A stretch of DNA of 64,000 nucleotides, taken from positions 1 to 64,000 of IMG/VR virus record IMGVR_UViG_3300037882_002282. One strand, 5' to 3'. Position 1 is the stretch's first letter; every line of letters starts with the position of its first letter. The position numbers and the translations under genes were made by a program. Of the stretch, positions 28,209 through 36,807 are shown in pieces. This stretch comes from a virus. A model generated the notes under the pieces. It searched no databases. It was not told the DNA's origin and worked only from the letters and a program-made list of their open reading frames with translations.

Positions 28209-29089
28209 CTTTTTTTATCTCTAATTTGTTGTGTAGTTAGGTTAAAATGTGTTGCTATATCTCTTACAGATTTTTGTTGTAATAAAAAACTTTCTAATTC
28301 GTTAGTCATCTCTGGTGTCCATAACCTATATTGTAATTTAATTGTAAAAAATCTTTCTTTTTTCCTAGCTAAAGAAAATCCACTATTCTTATACAAAATA
28401 TCTCTTAACGAGAGACTTTCATTAACCCCAAATTGTAAACGAGGGGGTTTCATATCATAATTAATTGTTCCTTTTAAAGAAAGAAGACTCTGTAAATTGT
28501 GTAAAAACTCGACCGATTGACACGAGAATATGGAAACATAGTTCTTGTTATCTTGCTTATAAATACTCCCATCACCATCAAAAAACCCTCTAACATAGTC
28601 TCCCACAAATTCTTCTGGTATATCAAAGTCTATCCTATGTTTTCCAGTTTTGTTTGGAAAAATACTATATTGAAGTAGAGAGTTTTTAATTTGTTTTGAG
28701 AATATTCCTATTTTGGATGAATAATATTTTTTACCAGTTCGTTTGTCATCGTGTTCGTAATGATATATATTACCATCTGGATAAATTTTAGATAATATAT
28801 ATTCTAAAACACATTCGTCTTTCCTAGCAACTTCTACGTATAAGTAGGCTCTTTTCTTGTGAACATTACCGTCCGCAGTTATGAACCCAAGAATGTAAGC
28901 CATGTCCGACGACCAACTATCAAAAAAATCGTGGGCCACATTGTTTCTAGACCAATATATTCCAAATTTCTTAAGATATTTTCTAACTATAGCTGGATGA
29001 CAGTTAAATTCTTTGGCTATCTCTTCTGGTCGCTTTTCACGAATAATCTTTTCTAAATACTCTTTGGTTAGAGGAATGGCTTTGGGCAT
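28199..29089 (-). CDS. free-standing LAGLIDADG homing endonuclease (296 aa)
   Basis: Two LAGLIDADG helices are clear: AYILGFITADGNV and DYVRGFFDGDGSI, each with the catalytic acidic residue. A helix-turn-helix precedes them (RPEEIAKEFNCHPAIVRKYL) and a second follows at the C-terminus (VRDIATHFNLTTQQIRDK). It stands alone, not in an intein. The ATG at 29089 has AGGAG at correct spacing; a start farther upstream would lie in the promoter. It sits between the halves of the polymerase gene and has its own phage-type promoter (29126-29138), so the insertion may have caused or exploited the split. Confidence 0.9.
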   Translation of the reverse strand: MPKAIPLTKEYLEKIIREKRPEEIAKEFNCHPAIVRKYLKKFGIYWSRNNVAHDFFDSWSSDMAYILGFITADGNVHKKRAYLYVEVARKDECVLEYILSKIYPDGNIYHYEHDDKRTGKKYYSSKIGIFSKQIKNSLLQYSIFPNKTGKHRIDFDIPEEFVGDYVRGFFDGDGSIYKQDNKNYVSIFSCQSVEFLHNLQSLLSLKGTINYDMKPPRLQFGVNESLSLRDILYKNSGFSLARKKERFFTIKLQYRLWTPEMTNELESFLLQQKSVRDIATHFNLTTQQIRDKKRCL

Positions 29090-29125
29090 TTCTGACTCCT
29101 TTTGGTTATACGTATAGACTTCTAC

Positions 29126-29138
29126 TATACTATACACC
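29126..29138 (-). promoter_or_regulatory. phage-type promoter for LAGLIDADG gene
   Basis: Reads GGTGTATAGTATA on the - strand, one mismatch from the consensus, 37 bases before the ATG. Confidence 0.65.
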
Positions 29139-29152
29139 AAAACTTACCCACT

Positions 29153-29428
29153 TCAGTCCGTATAGGGTAGAACTGAACTCCAACCGTATGTGCGTGGCTT
29201 AACAGTAATGCCAGCGTTTTTATATTCCACATCCATCCCAAGATCATTTAAACTACGTTCAAGGGCAATAATCATGTCTGCTAAAATATAGCCCAAATTA
29301 TCATCAAAAGTACCTTGGTATTTCTTAATAGCATTGTGGGGCTCTTGATCTTGGTAATAGATTTGCTTAGCTTGGTTCAATAAAAAATCTCTTTTACTAC
29401 CAAAAAATCCAAATGAATCTAATGGCAT
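29153..29428 (-). CDS. hypothetical protein (91 aa)
   Basis: Begins MPLDSFGFFGSKRDFLLNQA. It is helical with DDNLGYILADMIIALERSLN in the middle. The start overlaps the preceding small gene as TAATG. No family recognised. It is one of five small genes lying between the polymerase N-half and the LAGLIDADG gene. Confidence 0.6.
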   Translation of the reverse strand: MPLDSFGFFGSKRDFLLNQAKQIYYQDQEPHNAIKKYQGTFDDNLGYILADMIIALERSLNDLGMDVEYKNAGITVKPRTYGWSSVLPYTD

Positions 29429-29583
29429 TACCGTTTCTCCAATTGAGCAACCTTCTTCTTTAGTTGAGCAACTTCCCTGCGAAGTTCATTTGTACTATCA
29501 TCACCAAATTCCTTCATTAGATTGGTGAACTTGGTTTCAACTTCACGCAAACGACGCAGACGGTTCTTTTCAGTCTTTGACAT
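29428..29583 (-). CDS. small coiled-coil protein (51 aa)
   Basis: MSKTEKNRLRRLREVETKFT at the start and a heptad-like KKKVAQLEKR end show a nearly all-helical coiled coil. Coupled to the next gene as TAATG, which is good evidence that it is expressed. Function unknown. Confidence 0.6.
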   Translation of the reverse strand: MSKTEKNRLRRLREVETKFTNLMKEFGDDSTNELRREVAQLKKKVAQLEKR

Positions 29584-29752
29584 TAGATTTATCTCCTAAG
29601 TGACTTGTTAAAATTTCTAGTTCCCAAACTCTGTCTTCTAATCTATTTATAGTGTTCTCTAGTTCTTCACACCATTCTGTTAGTTTATCTACTTGGTCAA
29701 CCAAATCTTGGTGGGTCGGATTAATCCTGACCACACCCCAATTACTGTTCAT
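29570..29752 (-). CDS. small coiled-coil protein (60 aa)
   Basis: Starts MNSNWGVVRINPTHQDLVDQ and continues as a coiled coil (DKLTEWCEELENTINRLEDR). The ATG at 29752 has GAGG 6 bases upstream and is preferred to an earlier ATG inside the upstream gene. It overlaps the next coiled-coil gene by 14 bases. Confidence 0.6.
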   Translation of the reverse strand: MNSNWGVVRINPTHQDLVDQVDKLTEWCEELENTINRLEDRVWELEILTSHLGDKSNVKD

Positions 29753-30002
29753 TAGTGTCCTCACCCTCTGTGGCATTGAATATTTCCAACATAATTCTAT
29801 CTTCTGTTGCTACAACTAGCATATCTACATATCTCTTAAGGGCTAACGCACCATATGACAACACGCCCACATTAATATCTCTTATTAAATCCTTTTTCAT
29901 TACTCCAGCTAATTTCTGGATGCTATCTAGAATATCAATTTCTGCTGTAACATCTTCTGGGTCGTAATCATCTTCATCGTCGTTTATATTAAAATCCACC
30001 AT
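29742..30002 (-). CDS. hypothetical acidic protein (86 aa)
   Basis: Very acidic N-terminus (NDDEDDYDPEDVTAEIDILD) followed by amphipathic helices. The start overlaps the upstream gene. Not recognised; co-translated with replication genes. Confidence 0.55.
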   Translation of the reverse strand: MVDFNINDDEDDYDPEDVTAEIDILDSIQKLAGVMKKDLIRDINVGVLSYGALALKRYVDMLVVATEDRIMLEIFNATEGEDTNEQ

Positions 30003-30177
30003 TATTTACCTCTTTGGAATTTGTGTCATCAATAATGCAACGGACGTTAAACAAATTTTGTTGGTCTTGTATTACTAAATAATTCTTGTCTAGTCTAGGG
30101 TGATGAAACTCGTGTATGATAGTATAAGTAGCCCATTTTGTTTGGTAAATCTGACCAACACGAGAAGTACTATTCAT
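29989..30177 (-). CDS. small hypothetical protein (62 aa)
   Basis: A beta-rich short sequence with VGQIYQTKWATYTIIHEFHH and NYLVIQDQQNLFNVRCI. Both ends overlap their neighbours (8 and 14 bases), which supports it being translated. No function can be given. Confidence 0.55.
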   Translation of the reverse strand: MNSTSRVGQIYQTKWATYTIIHEFHHPRLDKNYLVIQDQQNLFNVRCIIDDTNSKEVNNGGF

Positions 30178-30706
30178 ATTTCTGATATTCTTTATATGGA
30201 ATTTTTCTTTTTTTAAATTCTTCTTTTAACCGACTTAGTTCTACCTTCGTTATCAAATCCCCTCTACGGCTGTAGACCTTATAGGTGCAATCGCCAAAAT
30301 TTTCTACCAGATCATCAAAGTCAGTCATTTCTTCGACAATCTGTGCCAGTTCGACGCGGGGAAACCTGATGAACGTTTTTTCTAGCTCGAATGTGATAAA
30401 ATCAGCTTTTCCATAAAGCCAGCCACTACCCTCTGTGGCTTTTCCATTACGGAACTCCATAACAAGTTCTTTGTATTGTATATCAGACTTTCCACTAGTA
30501 GCCTTTTTTGCGCTCTTAACATCTGTAGTAAAAGTTTCTTCTTCTGTTTCTACTCTACAGTCATATTTTCTTACGGCGTCTTCATAGAAACTTACTTCAT
30601 ATACCTTGTAACCAGCTTTTCTCATGGAATAAACAAATGTCCAGAATCCGTCTTCACCCTGTTTCTTTGCTTTTCCAGTATGGTCGTACTTATGCCTGAA
30701 TCCCAT
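30170..30706 (-). CDS. PD-(D/E)XK-nuclease-like protein (178 aa)
   Basis: The order EEETFTTDVKSAKKATSGKS ... YKELVMEFRNGK ... GWLYGKADFITFE resembles phage PD-(D/E)XK nuclease-like proteins, where a D, an E/D and a K line the site. The match is suggestive but I cannot confirm the catalytic residues. It directly follows the polymerase N-half in the operon, and a basic C-terminus (RLKEEFKKRKIPYKEY) could contact DNA. Confidence 0.45.
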   Translation of the reverse strand: MGFRHKYDHTGKAKKQGEDGFWTFVYSMRKAGYKVYEVSFYEDAVRKYDCRVETEEETFTTDVKSAKKATSGKSDIQYKELVMEFRNGKATEGSGWLYGKADFITFELEKTFIRFPRVELAQIVEEMTDFDDLVENFGDCTYKVYSRRGDLITKVELSRLKEEFKKRKIPYKEYQKYE

Positions 30707-30718
30707 TATTCTCCTTTT

Positions 30719-32575
30719 TTATTGACTGGCATTTATTAACCTTAGTGCCTTTCCTAACTTATCTAAACTAGCTACAGCCAAACAGTCTACTTTACATAAT
30801 CCTGCCGTTTCGGCAGACTTTAAATCCCAACCACAAATTTGTTGTTTGCTTTTAGAGTCATAAATCATTGGGGCGATATCTACTAGAGGACGATCACAAA
30901 TGATAACTCCAGCAGGGTGACGAGAAGAATTGCGTTTTGTCCCCTCTAACTTCATAGCGTGCTTAAAATAGACGCCTAAATCTCCCTCACACTTTGGTTC
31001 AAACGTTTCACGATCAACCTCACAGAATTGGGCTAGTTTGTCAGTACGGTTCTGCAATGCCCAACGAATAATAGAATGATCTTCAATTTCTTGAATTTCA
31101 TCAATTACTTCGGCTTCACCAGGAATGAACTTACTTACTTCATTAGATAGATCGAAGGAAACATCATAAGCTCTAAATACATCCTTAAGAGCCCCCCGAC
31201 CCATCATTCTGCCGTATGCGGCAATTTGACAAACATTATTTCTACCGTATTTTTCTCTAATGTATTCTACTACGCCCTCTCTTGCACTAACCTCAAAGTC
31301 TACGTCGATATCTGGTAAGGCAACTCTATCGGGTGTGTTACGACCATCATTATAGAAACGTTCAAAAATTAGATTATACTTAATGGGGTCAACACGAGTA
31401 ATCTTGGTTAGATAGGATACGAGACACCCGCCAGCACTACCTCTACCTGGACCCGTTAAGATACCCTGGTTTGTGGCCCAGTTTACATAATCTTGCACTA
31501 CTAGAAAATAAGGACTGAGCCCAGCTTTTTCAATAACGGAGAACTCCATCTCCATTCTATTTCTATATTCTGGGGTATCTAAATTCTTTTCTGCTATGCT
31601 ATCATTACATAACTTACGCAGGTATTCATTTGAGTTTAGCCCATCAGGACAATCAAACTTGGGCATAAACGGCTTATTGGTAATATCATAGTTATCGCAC
31701 ATAGACGCGATAACAAAAGTATTCTCTATTTCCTCTTGTGTATTACACTTGCTCATTCGTTCGTGCGATGGAATATAAAATTCACCGTGTCCGCTGAAAA
31801 ATGCCCTGAACGGAATATCTAATCCTTGTGCCAAACCACGCTTTAATTCTGGCACACTCTTTTTAATAGCAGACGACAGAATGATTTGGTGAAGCTCAAT
31901 ATCATCTGGTTTGGTATAGTGGCTGTCAGCAGTTGCTACTACTTTCTTTCCGTTCTTTTTTGCCCAGTTTCGTAAATTATCTCCTAATACTTGGCAGATG
32001 GGAGTATTTTTAGCATCAATAGTTTGGATTTCTACAAAGAAGTTATCCTTACCAAAGATATCTTCGTGTAAACCAATCGACTGTTCTACTTCCTTTTCCC
32101 AATTTTGTCTAACTTTATTATTTTCGTCCAGTAGAACATCAGAGACGGTACTACCTAAATGCCCCGAAAAAGATATTAAATTCTTATTTGAGTTTAATTC
32201 ACCAAGTCGTTTTAGGCTAATTCTGGGTTTGTAATAATAGTTTTGTGGTTTGTTGGTTTCATCTATAATCTTTAATAGAGTTTTCCATCCGTTAAAATTT
32301 TTGGCTAAAACTACAAGATGAGATAGATTCCTATTTTCTGGAGTTTGGTCAGATGGGTCATTTTTACATATATACAATTCTACCCCTTGAATGGGGATAA
32401 TTCCTTCTTTCTTACAAGCAAGCTGGAATTCTACTGAACCGTTTACTCCACCGTGGTCCGTCAAGGCAATATGAGTTTGTCCTAATTCTTTTGCTCGTTT
32501 AGCTATATCAGTTGGCTTACTTAATCCATCGAGCAAGCTGTAGTGGGAGTGCTGGTGACAGTTAATATACATCAT
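30719..32575 (-). CDS. dnaE: DNA polymerase III alpha, N-terminal half (split gene, 618 aa)
   Basis: Contains the PHP domain (HQHSHYSLLDG at residues 7 to 17, TDHGGVNG near 40), the palm with GPGRGSAGG (375 to 383), and the catalytic aspartates in LPDIDVDF (D422, D424) and KVDCLAV (D597). It ends just after the third catalytic Asp, where a full DnaE would continue into the fingers domain found at 25858-27474. There is no splicing motif at its end. The start overlaps the HNH gene as ATGA. Host-type DnaE is about 1160 residues; the two parts here sum to 1156. The natural reading is a two-subunit polymerase. Confidence 0.9.
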   Translation of the reverse strand: MMYINCHQHSHYSLLDGLSKPTDIAKRAKELGQTHIALTDHGGVNGSVEFQLACKKEGIIPIQGVELYICKNDPSDQTPENRNLSHLVVLAKNFNGWKTLLKIIDETNKPQNYYYKPRISLKRLGELNSNKNLISFSGHLGSTVSDVLLDENNKVRQNWEKEVEQSIGLHEDIFGKDNFFVEIQTIDAKNTPICQVLGDNLRNWAKKNGKKVVATADSHYTKPDDIELHQIILSSAIKKSVPELKRGLAQGLDIPFRAFFSGHGEFYIPSHERMSKCNTQEEIENTFVIASMCDNYDITNKPFMPKFDCPDGLNSNEYLRKLCNDSIAEKNLDTPEYRNRMEMEFSVIEKAGLSPYFLVVQDYVNWATNQGILTGPGRGSAGGCLVSYLTKITRVDPIKYNLIFERFYNDGRNTPDRVALPDIDVDFEVSAREGVVEYIREKYGRNNVCQIAAYGRMMGRGALKDVFRAYDVSFDLSNEVSKFIPGEAEVIDEIQEIEDHSIIRWALQNRTDKLAQFCEVDRETFEPKCEGDLGVYFKHAMKLEGTKRNSSRHPAGVIICDRPLVDIAPMIYDSKSKQQICGWDLKSAETAGLCKVDCLAVASLDKLGKALRLINASQ

Positions 32576-33336
32576 TTCCTCTGAAAGTCTGAAATTTTAT
32601 GACACCAATCTACTAATTCTTGTTGTGTTAAATCCCACTTAAGTTCGTTTACGATTTTGTGAACCCATTGTACATTACCTACTACATAACCTTTAGAGTT
32701 GTCTATTCTATCTAGAGAAGCTGTTGGTGTTTGTTTTCTGTTAAATAGAAATGTTAATTCTACACCACTTATAGCACATTTAAAATTTTGTTTTTCTAAC
32801 AAGTCTTCCACATATTCCAAAGTAATATTAAATTCTAATGTTCTACTACTTCTATGCTTACAAGACCTAATAGTATACCAATGTTTACCAGATATATATT
32901 TTCCACCTTTCCACCTAATATTTTCTTTTCCGAGAACAGTTTTAGAGCAGCCACAAGTCCTAGTTGCTTTACCGTCTATTCTTAAAACATTACCAGGGTC
33001 AAAGTCTTTAATGTTGCCACAATCGCATTCACAAACAAAAATACTTTTATTGTTAACGAACTTTAGTTCTAGTATAGATAAAGAATTATATTTATCACCA
33101 ACATACTTGCTAAATATATCTAAAGAGCGTTGTTTTTGTGATGCTCTATAACCACAACCACATCTATCATTTCTGTGTTTTACACGCTCATATTTAGATT
33201 TAAAAATTTCTCCACAACAGCATACCCACAACGTTTCTGAAGTTGTAGCAACTGGTTTTGGTTGAGTTAACAACCATCTTACCCCAAATTTATTCTCGAA
33301 ATGGATATAATCTTCCAGAGTTAACCTTTTGTACAT
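32572..33336 (-). CDS. HNH homing endonuclease with zinc motifs (254 aa)
   Basis: N-terminal zinc motifs (CCCGEIFKSKYERVKHRNDR, then CECDCGNIKDF and RTCGC) precede an HNH core (FKCAISGVELTF ... SLDRIDNSKGYVVGNVQWVH). It belongs to the same modular family as 37862-38899 and 39943-40680. It begins directly and in frame after a TGA that ends the 111-residue gene upstream (TGAATG). A purine-rich ribosome site overlaps the end of that gene. Its end overlaps the polymerase N-half start, so the endonuclease sits in front of dnaE. Confidence 0.85.
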   Translation of the reverse strand: MYKRLTLEDYIHFENKFGVRWLLTQPKPVATTSETLWVCCCGEIFKSKYERVKHRNDRCGCGYRASQKQRSLDIFSKYVGDKYNSLSILELKFVNNKSIFVCECDCGNIKDFDPGNVLRIDGKATRTCGCSKTVLGKENIRWKGGKYISGKHWYTIRSCKHRSSRTLEFNITLEYVEDLLEKQNFKCAISGVELTFLFNRKQTPTASLDRIDNSKGYVVGNVQWVHKIVNELKWDLTQQELVDWCHKISDFQRK

Positions 33337-33672
33337 TCATGCCCTTTTCCTTTTGAGTAAACACCCACAAGACTTCACAGAACCAGCATTGAAATGAGCC
33401 ACATCCACTTCTGTTTCATTACCACACTCACACAGACACAACCATATAGTAGAATTATTCTTTCGTTTTCGTAGCGGTTTGATAGCTGTGAGCATGTTAG
33501 ACTTTTTATTAGTAATGTCTACACTATTACGGTTTTGTTGGAGATTATATTTTTTGAGGTAGCGATAAACGGTAGCTGGAGAACAACCAAGTTCTTGGGC
33601 GATTTGGTAAACACTTTTATTATTTACCAAATATTCACTAATAAGTACCTCTTGTTGTAAAATATTTCTCAT
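33337..33672 (-). CDS. HTH plus zinc-motif protein, probable separated N-part of an HNH endonuclease (111 aa)
   Basis: HTH (KSVYQIAQELGCSPATVYRYL) followed by a CLCECGN ... SCGCL zinc motif, matching the first 110 residues of the double-HNH protein at 37862-38899. It has no HNH core. The TGA that ends it is in the same reading frame as the following ATG of the HNH gene, so the two could be one gene interrupted by a stop, or two cooperating parts. The start overlaps the 33669 gene by 4 bases. Confidence 0.65.
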   Translation of the reverse strand: MRNILQQEVLISEYLVNNKSVYQIAQELGCSPATVYRYLKKYNLQQNRNSVDITNKKSNMLTAIKPLRKRKNNSTIWLCLCECGNETEVDVAHFNAGSVKSCGCLLKRKRA

Positions 33673-34589
33673 ACTGTATATAAAAGCATTTCTTCCTTAA
33701 CAGCATCAATGTTTACATCATTTAATAATTTATATTTTTTCCCATTTTTCTCTATCCCGTTTGTTATTACCGCACCTTCTTGGATAAGACAGTTTAATAC
33801 TTCTCTAAACCTAATTATATCTTTATCATTAGGTTTACCTAAAGCTTTTGTTGCGATTTCTCTGTTTGTTAGAAATTCATCTGCATTGTTAATTACTGAT
33901 AAAACTAATGATACATCTTCATCTCTAATATTGTTGGTTGGTAAATTATAAACTGGAAAGTCCATAACATTATCTTCATACATAATATTAATATGTGAAC
34001 ATGCTTTTGCCAACATCTTTGCTAATTTTTCACAGCTATTTTTCTCTAATTCAAATTGACTTTTTAAAGATAAAAACGCAAATTTGTGTAGTTCCTTCCA
34101 AGATTCTTTATCTGCTGGTTTCATAATAGTAAGAACTTTACCTCCATTTTCTTTCAGTTTTCTTAAGGAAGTTTTTAATTTAGTTGCATTTTGGTCCATA
34201 CTTGACCAATCAAATCGTCTTAAATCAACTATGGCTAGTTCGTATGTAGTACAATTACCTAAAATCAATATATCTGTTCGTCTAAAACCTATATCTTCAT
34301 TCCGTTTTTTTGCCCAATCAAAAATACAATCTACGAAACGTCCATACTGTTTGAAGTTTTTTATTTCTACCAATAACTCTTCAGGTTTATATAATAAATC
34401 ACCTTTTAGTCCATTACAAGAATCATCGTATTCACTAAAACAATCAATCATAGACATTACTTTTGTTTGTATGTCTGCTGCCGATATATTTCCGTTGTTT
34501 GTTTGATAACGAAATCTGCCGTAATAATATGAATAGAATGTAAAAATATATACAAGTTTTTTGAGTGTGTTATTTTCAATTAGTTCCAA
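33669..34589 (-). CDS. unknown protein coupled to the cytosine methyltransferase (306 aa)
   Basis: Begins at TTG 34589, which has AAGGA at good spacing; an earlier in-frame TTG lies at 34607. No nuclease motif can be proved. FRRTDILILGN and ELAIVDLRRFD could belong to a nuclease fold. The C-terminal part (residues 220 to 290: LTNREIATKALGKPNDKDII, LNCLIQEGAVITNG) looks like a winged helix. It follows directly after the C5 methyltransferase, so it is a candidate restriction partner or control protein. This is positional inference only. Confidence 0.45.
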   Translation of the reverse strand: MELIENNTLKKLVYIFTFYSYYYGRFRYQTNNGNISAADIQTKVMSMIDCFSEYDDSCNGLKGDLLYKPEELLVEIKNFKQYGRFVDCIFDWAKKRNEDIGFRRTDILILGNCTTYELAIVDLRRFDWSSMDQNATKLKTSLRKLKENGGKVLTIMKPADKESWKELHKFAFLSLKSQFELEKNSCEKLAKMLAKACSHINIMYEDNVMDFPVYNLPTNNIRDEDVSLVLSVINNADEFLTNREIATKALGKPNDKDIIRFREVLNCLIQEGAVITNGIEKNGKKYKLLNDVNIDAVKEEMLLYTV

Positions 34590-34590
34590 T

Positions 34591-35892
34591 TTACTTTTCC
34601 TTACCAATTAAACTTTTTACTATTTCTCTTACAACATCCACACAAACAGCATTACCAAATTGTTTATAGGCAGTTGTGTCGTTTTCATGAATCTTGAAGT
34701 TAGTACCAAATCCTTGAAGTATAGAATACTCTAATGGTGTCAATTTTCTATATAAATCGTTAGTTGAATCATATATAATTTGAGAATCAACCGTTGTTAG
34801 TGTAGGTGATATACCCAAATCATGATATGCTCTGTCGTGTTGCCTAGACCTACCAGACGGTGTGTCTTGGTCCACTTCACAAGCCAGAACAGGTTTGTTG
34901 ACACTATTTGTTGGATGTTTTCCATTTCCCTTCCTGTTTGTAAAATCCAGTTTTAAAGCTTCTAGTCTGTTCTTCTTTGGATATTTATTATATTTTAGTA
35001 CTTGTTTTAGAGCATACTTGTGTTTCTTGCCATCTTGTTCTATAGTATATACGATACTATCTATGTTATTACTTCCGATTTTCTCGTTCTTTTTATCTTT
35101 GTTCTTAATAACTACTTTATTTGGTTCAAATATGTCTATTACTTTTCCAGTATTTCCTTTATCTAATTTAATAACATCACCAACTTGTGGCCTCATCAGA
35201 GGATGAATATCTGTTAACCAGTAATTTGCCCACTGATTCTCTAAACAATATTTTTCGTTTACCTCTGCTTTTGGCAGTAGTATATCTTTTGTGCTTTTAC
35301 TACAAATATAATTGTCAGCTATTTCTGGTAGACTAGGTTCTCCGTTTAAAATCCCAGCAATAAATAATCTTTCTCTAGCTTGGGGTACACCAAATTGTTC
35401 AGCACTATAAATTTCTGCTTTAACACCGTAGCCCAACACCCTTAAGGAATCTAGTATTGTATTTATAAGTAAACTACCATCTTGGTTCTGTATAGTTTTA
35501 AGTCCTTTGACATTTTCAAATAAGATATACTTGGGCCTTTTTTTCTCACATATCGCTCTCAAATACGCCCAAAGATTACTTCTATCATCTTCTATTCTGA
35601 TTTTGCCTTCATTCCTAATATGGGCTAAACCAGCGGCACTAAACGGTTGACAAGGAAACCCCCCTGTAAGTAGATTAAACTCGGGCAAACTGGAAATATC
35701 TAGTTGTGTAATGTCTGGATAAAAATTAGTTTCACCGTGATTTTGTTCATAAATTTTTCGTGCTTGTTTATTAAGCTCTATAGCACCAACACACTCAAAA
35801 CTATATTTATCTCCTAATTGTTCACAAGCTTTTTTTACACCAAGATGGAATCCACCAATCCCAGCAAAAGCATCAAGTAGTTTTACTTCCAT
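34591..35892 (-). CDS. C5-cytosine DNA methyltransferase (433 aa)
   Basis: All main C5 motifs are visible: I DAFAGIGGFHLG, IV GGFPCQPFSAAG with the catalytic Cys at residue 81, VI FENVKGL, VIII QARERLF, and X with GNAVCVDVV. Between VIII and IX lies a long variable region (about residues 190 to 340) that should hold the target recognition domain and an extra beta-rich insert. It methylates cytosine in a specific DNA site that I cannot name. It has AAAAGGAG before the ATG and its own phage-type promoter at 35935. It might protect phage DNA from host restriction or belong to a restriction module with the downstream gene. Confidence 0.92.
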   Translation of the reverse strand: MEVKLLDAFAGIGGFHLGVKKACEQLGDKYSFECVGAIELNKQARKIYEQNHGETNFYPDITQLDISSLPEFNLLTGGFPCQPFSAAGLAHIRNEGKIRIEDDRSNLWAYLRAICEKKRPKYILFENVKGLKTIQNQDGSLLINTILDSLRVLGYGVKAEIYSAEQFGVPQARERLFIAGILNGEPSLPEIADNYICSKSTKDILLPKAEVNEKYCLENQWANYWLTDIHPLMRPQVGDVIKLDKGNTGKVIDIFEPNKVVIKNKDKKNEKIGSNNIDSIVYTIEQDGKKHKYALKQVLKYNKYPKKNRLEALKLDFTNRKGNGKHPTNSVNKPVLACEVDQDTPSGRSRQHDRAYHDLGISPTLTTVDSQIIYDSTNDLYRKLTPLEYSILQGFGTNFKIHENDTTAYKQFGNAVCVDVVREIVKSLIGKEK

Positions 35893-35934
35893 TCATTCTC
35901 CTTTTAATATGAGTTAAAATAGACACCCATATTA

Positions 35935-35944
35935 AATATACACC
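35935..35944 (-). promoter_or_regulatory. phage-type promoter for C5 methyltransferase
   Basis: GGTGTATATT on the - strand, preceded by CTTT, 43 bases before the methyltransferase ATG. Confidence 0.6.
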
Positions 35945-35949
35945 AAAGT

Positions 35950-36612
35950 TTAGGATTCCTGAACATCGTTTTTGTCAAACTTGTCAATATTTTCCACAGA
36001 CTCGTCCTTGACTACACCAAAACCTAGACAAGCGTTACGAACATTTTTTCTTTCTAGTTTTAATCCCTCTAAAGCATCACAGACATTATTAACACAACCA
36101 TAATCTACATTTAAATCAATTAGCTCTTCACGGAAATCATACAAAAGCTCGTGTACTTTAAGGTTATGTTTTTCACAAATTTCTTTAGCTCTTGCCCTGA
36201 GTTTGTTAATCTCTACCTGAACTTTATTAAGTCTATTTTGCAAGTCTTGATTATCTTCATGGACTTGTGTTAAGGTAGCGTCTGAATAATCTTCAGCGTT
36301 ATCTATTGTTTCAACTAATGCTGACTTATCAAATACTATTTTACCCTTTTTAATGTTATATAAGACATTAGCAGTTACCTGAATATTAACACAGATTTCC
36401 ATCTCTTTCTTTTCCGAGAATCCTTCACATCTATTTAGAACCTTAATTTGATTATAAAACTTATCCAAGTCTTTCTGCGGGATTGTCTCTAAGAGTTCTG
36501 TACCTTCGGGTCTTTCTGGCTCCTTTGGTTTCGTAGTCTTAGAACCAAGAAATTCCCGCAAAACTTCCATGTCTTCAGGTTCCAGATTTTCCAGCATCTT
36601 CTTTAGGTTCAT
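35950..36612 (-). CDS. hypothetical coiled-coil protein (220 aa)
   Basis: Starts at ATG 36612 after AAGG; an in-frame TTG stands 6 bases earlier. It has a Pro-rich linker near residue 30, a middle coiled coil (QDLQNRLNKVQVEINKLRAR) and an acidic tail. Its general layout resembles 37109-37624 nearby, which suggests related or duplicated genes. Function unknown. Confidence 0.6.
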   Translation of the reverse strand: MNLKKMLENLEPEDMEVLREFLGSKTTKPKEPERPEGTELLETIPQKDLDKFYNQIKVLNRCEGFSEKKEMEICVNIQVTANVLYNIKKGKIVFDKSALVETIDNAEDYSDATLTQVHEDNQDLQNRLNKVQVEINKLRARAKEICEKHNLKVHELLYDFREELIDLNVDYGCVNNVCDALEGLKLERKNVRNACLGFGVVKDESVENIDKFDKNDVQES

Positions 36613-36805
36613 CTTCAACCTTCTTGTTCTTAAGCTTAATCTCGTTCTTAATTCTTACCTTACTCAACTCTTCCTTAAGTTGTTTTGCCATATCCATACT
36701 TACCGTACTCTGTGGAGTCTTTAACGTAATTGATACGTCTCGTGCATTAATCCTCTTCAGAAGAGTTGCAACACGTTTCACTGCTCTTTTATCACTTGCG
36801 TTCAC
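36575..36805 (-). CDS. hypothetical basic protein (76 aa)
   Basis: Begins MNASDKRAVKRVATLLKRIN, basic and helical, with a Lys/Glu-rich tail. Three genes in this small cluster begin MNA, hinting at a shared origin or at shared leader sequence. Ends overlap the next gene by 38 bases. Confidence 0.55.
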   Translation of the reverse strand: MNASDKRAVKRVATLLKRINARDVSITLKTPQSTVSMDMAKQLKEELSKVRIKNEIKLKNKKVEDEPKEDAGKSGT

Positions 36806-36807
36806 TT

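Noticed and set aside
27474-30719. Split intein joining the two polymerase halves
   Set aside because: The N-half ends KALRLINASQ and the C-half begins MLSLDNIPLN, without any intein start Cys block, end HN or C+1.
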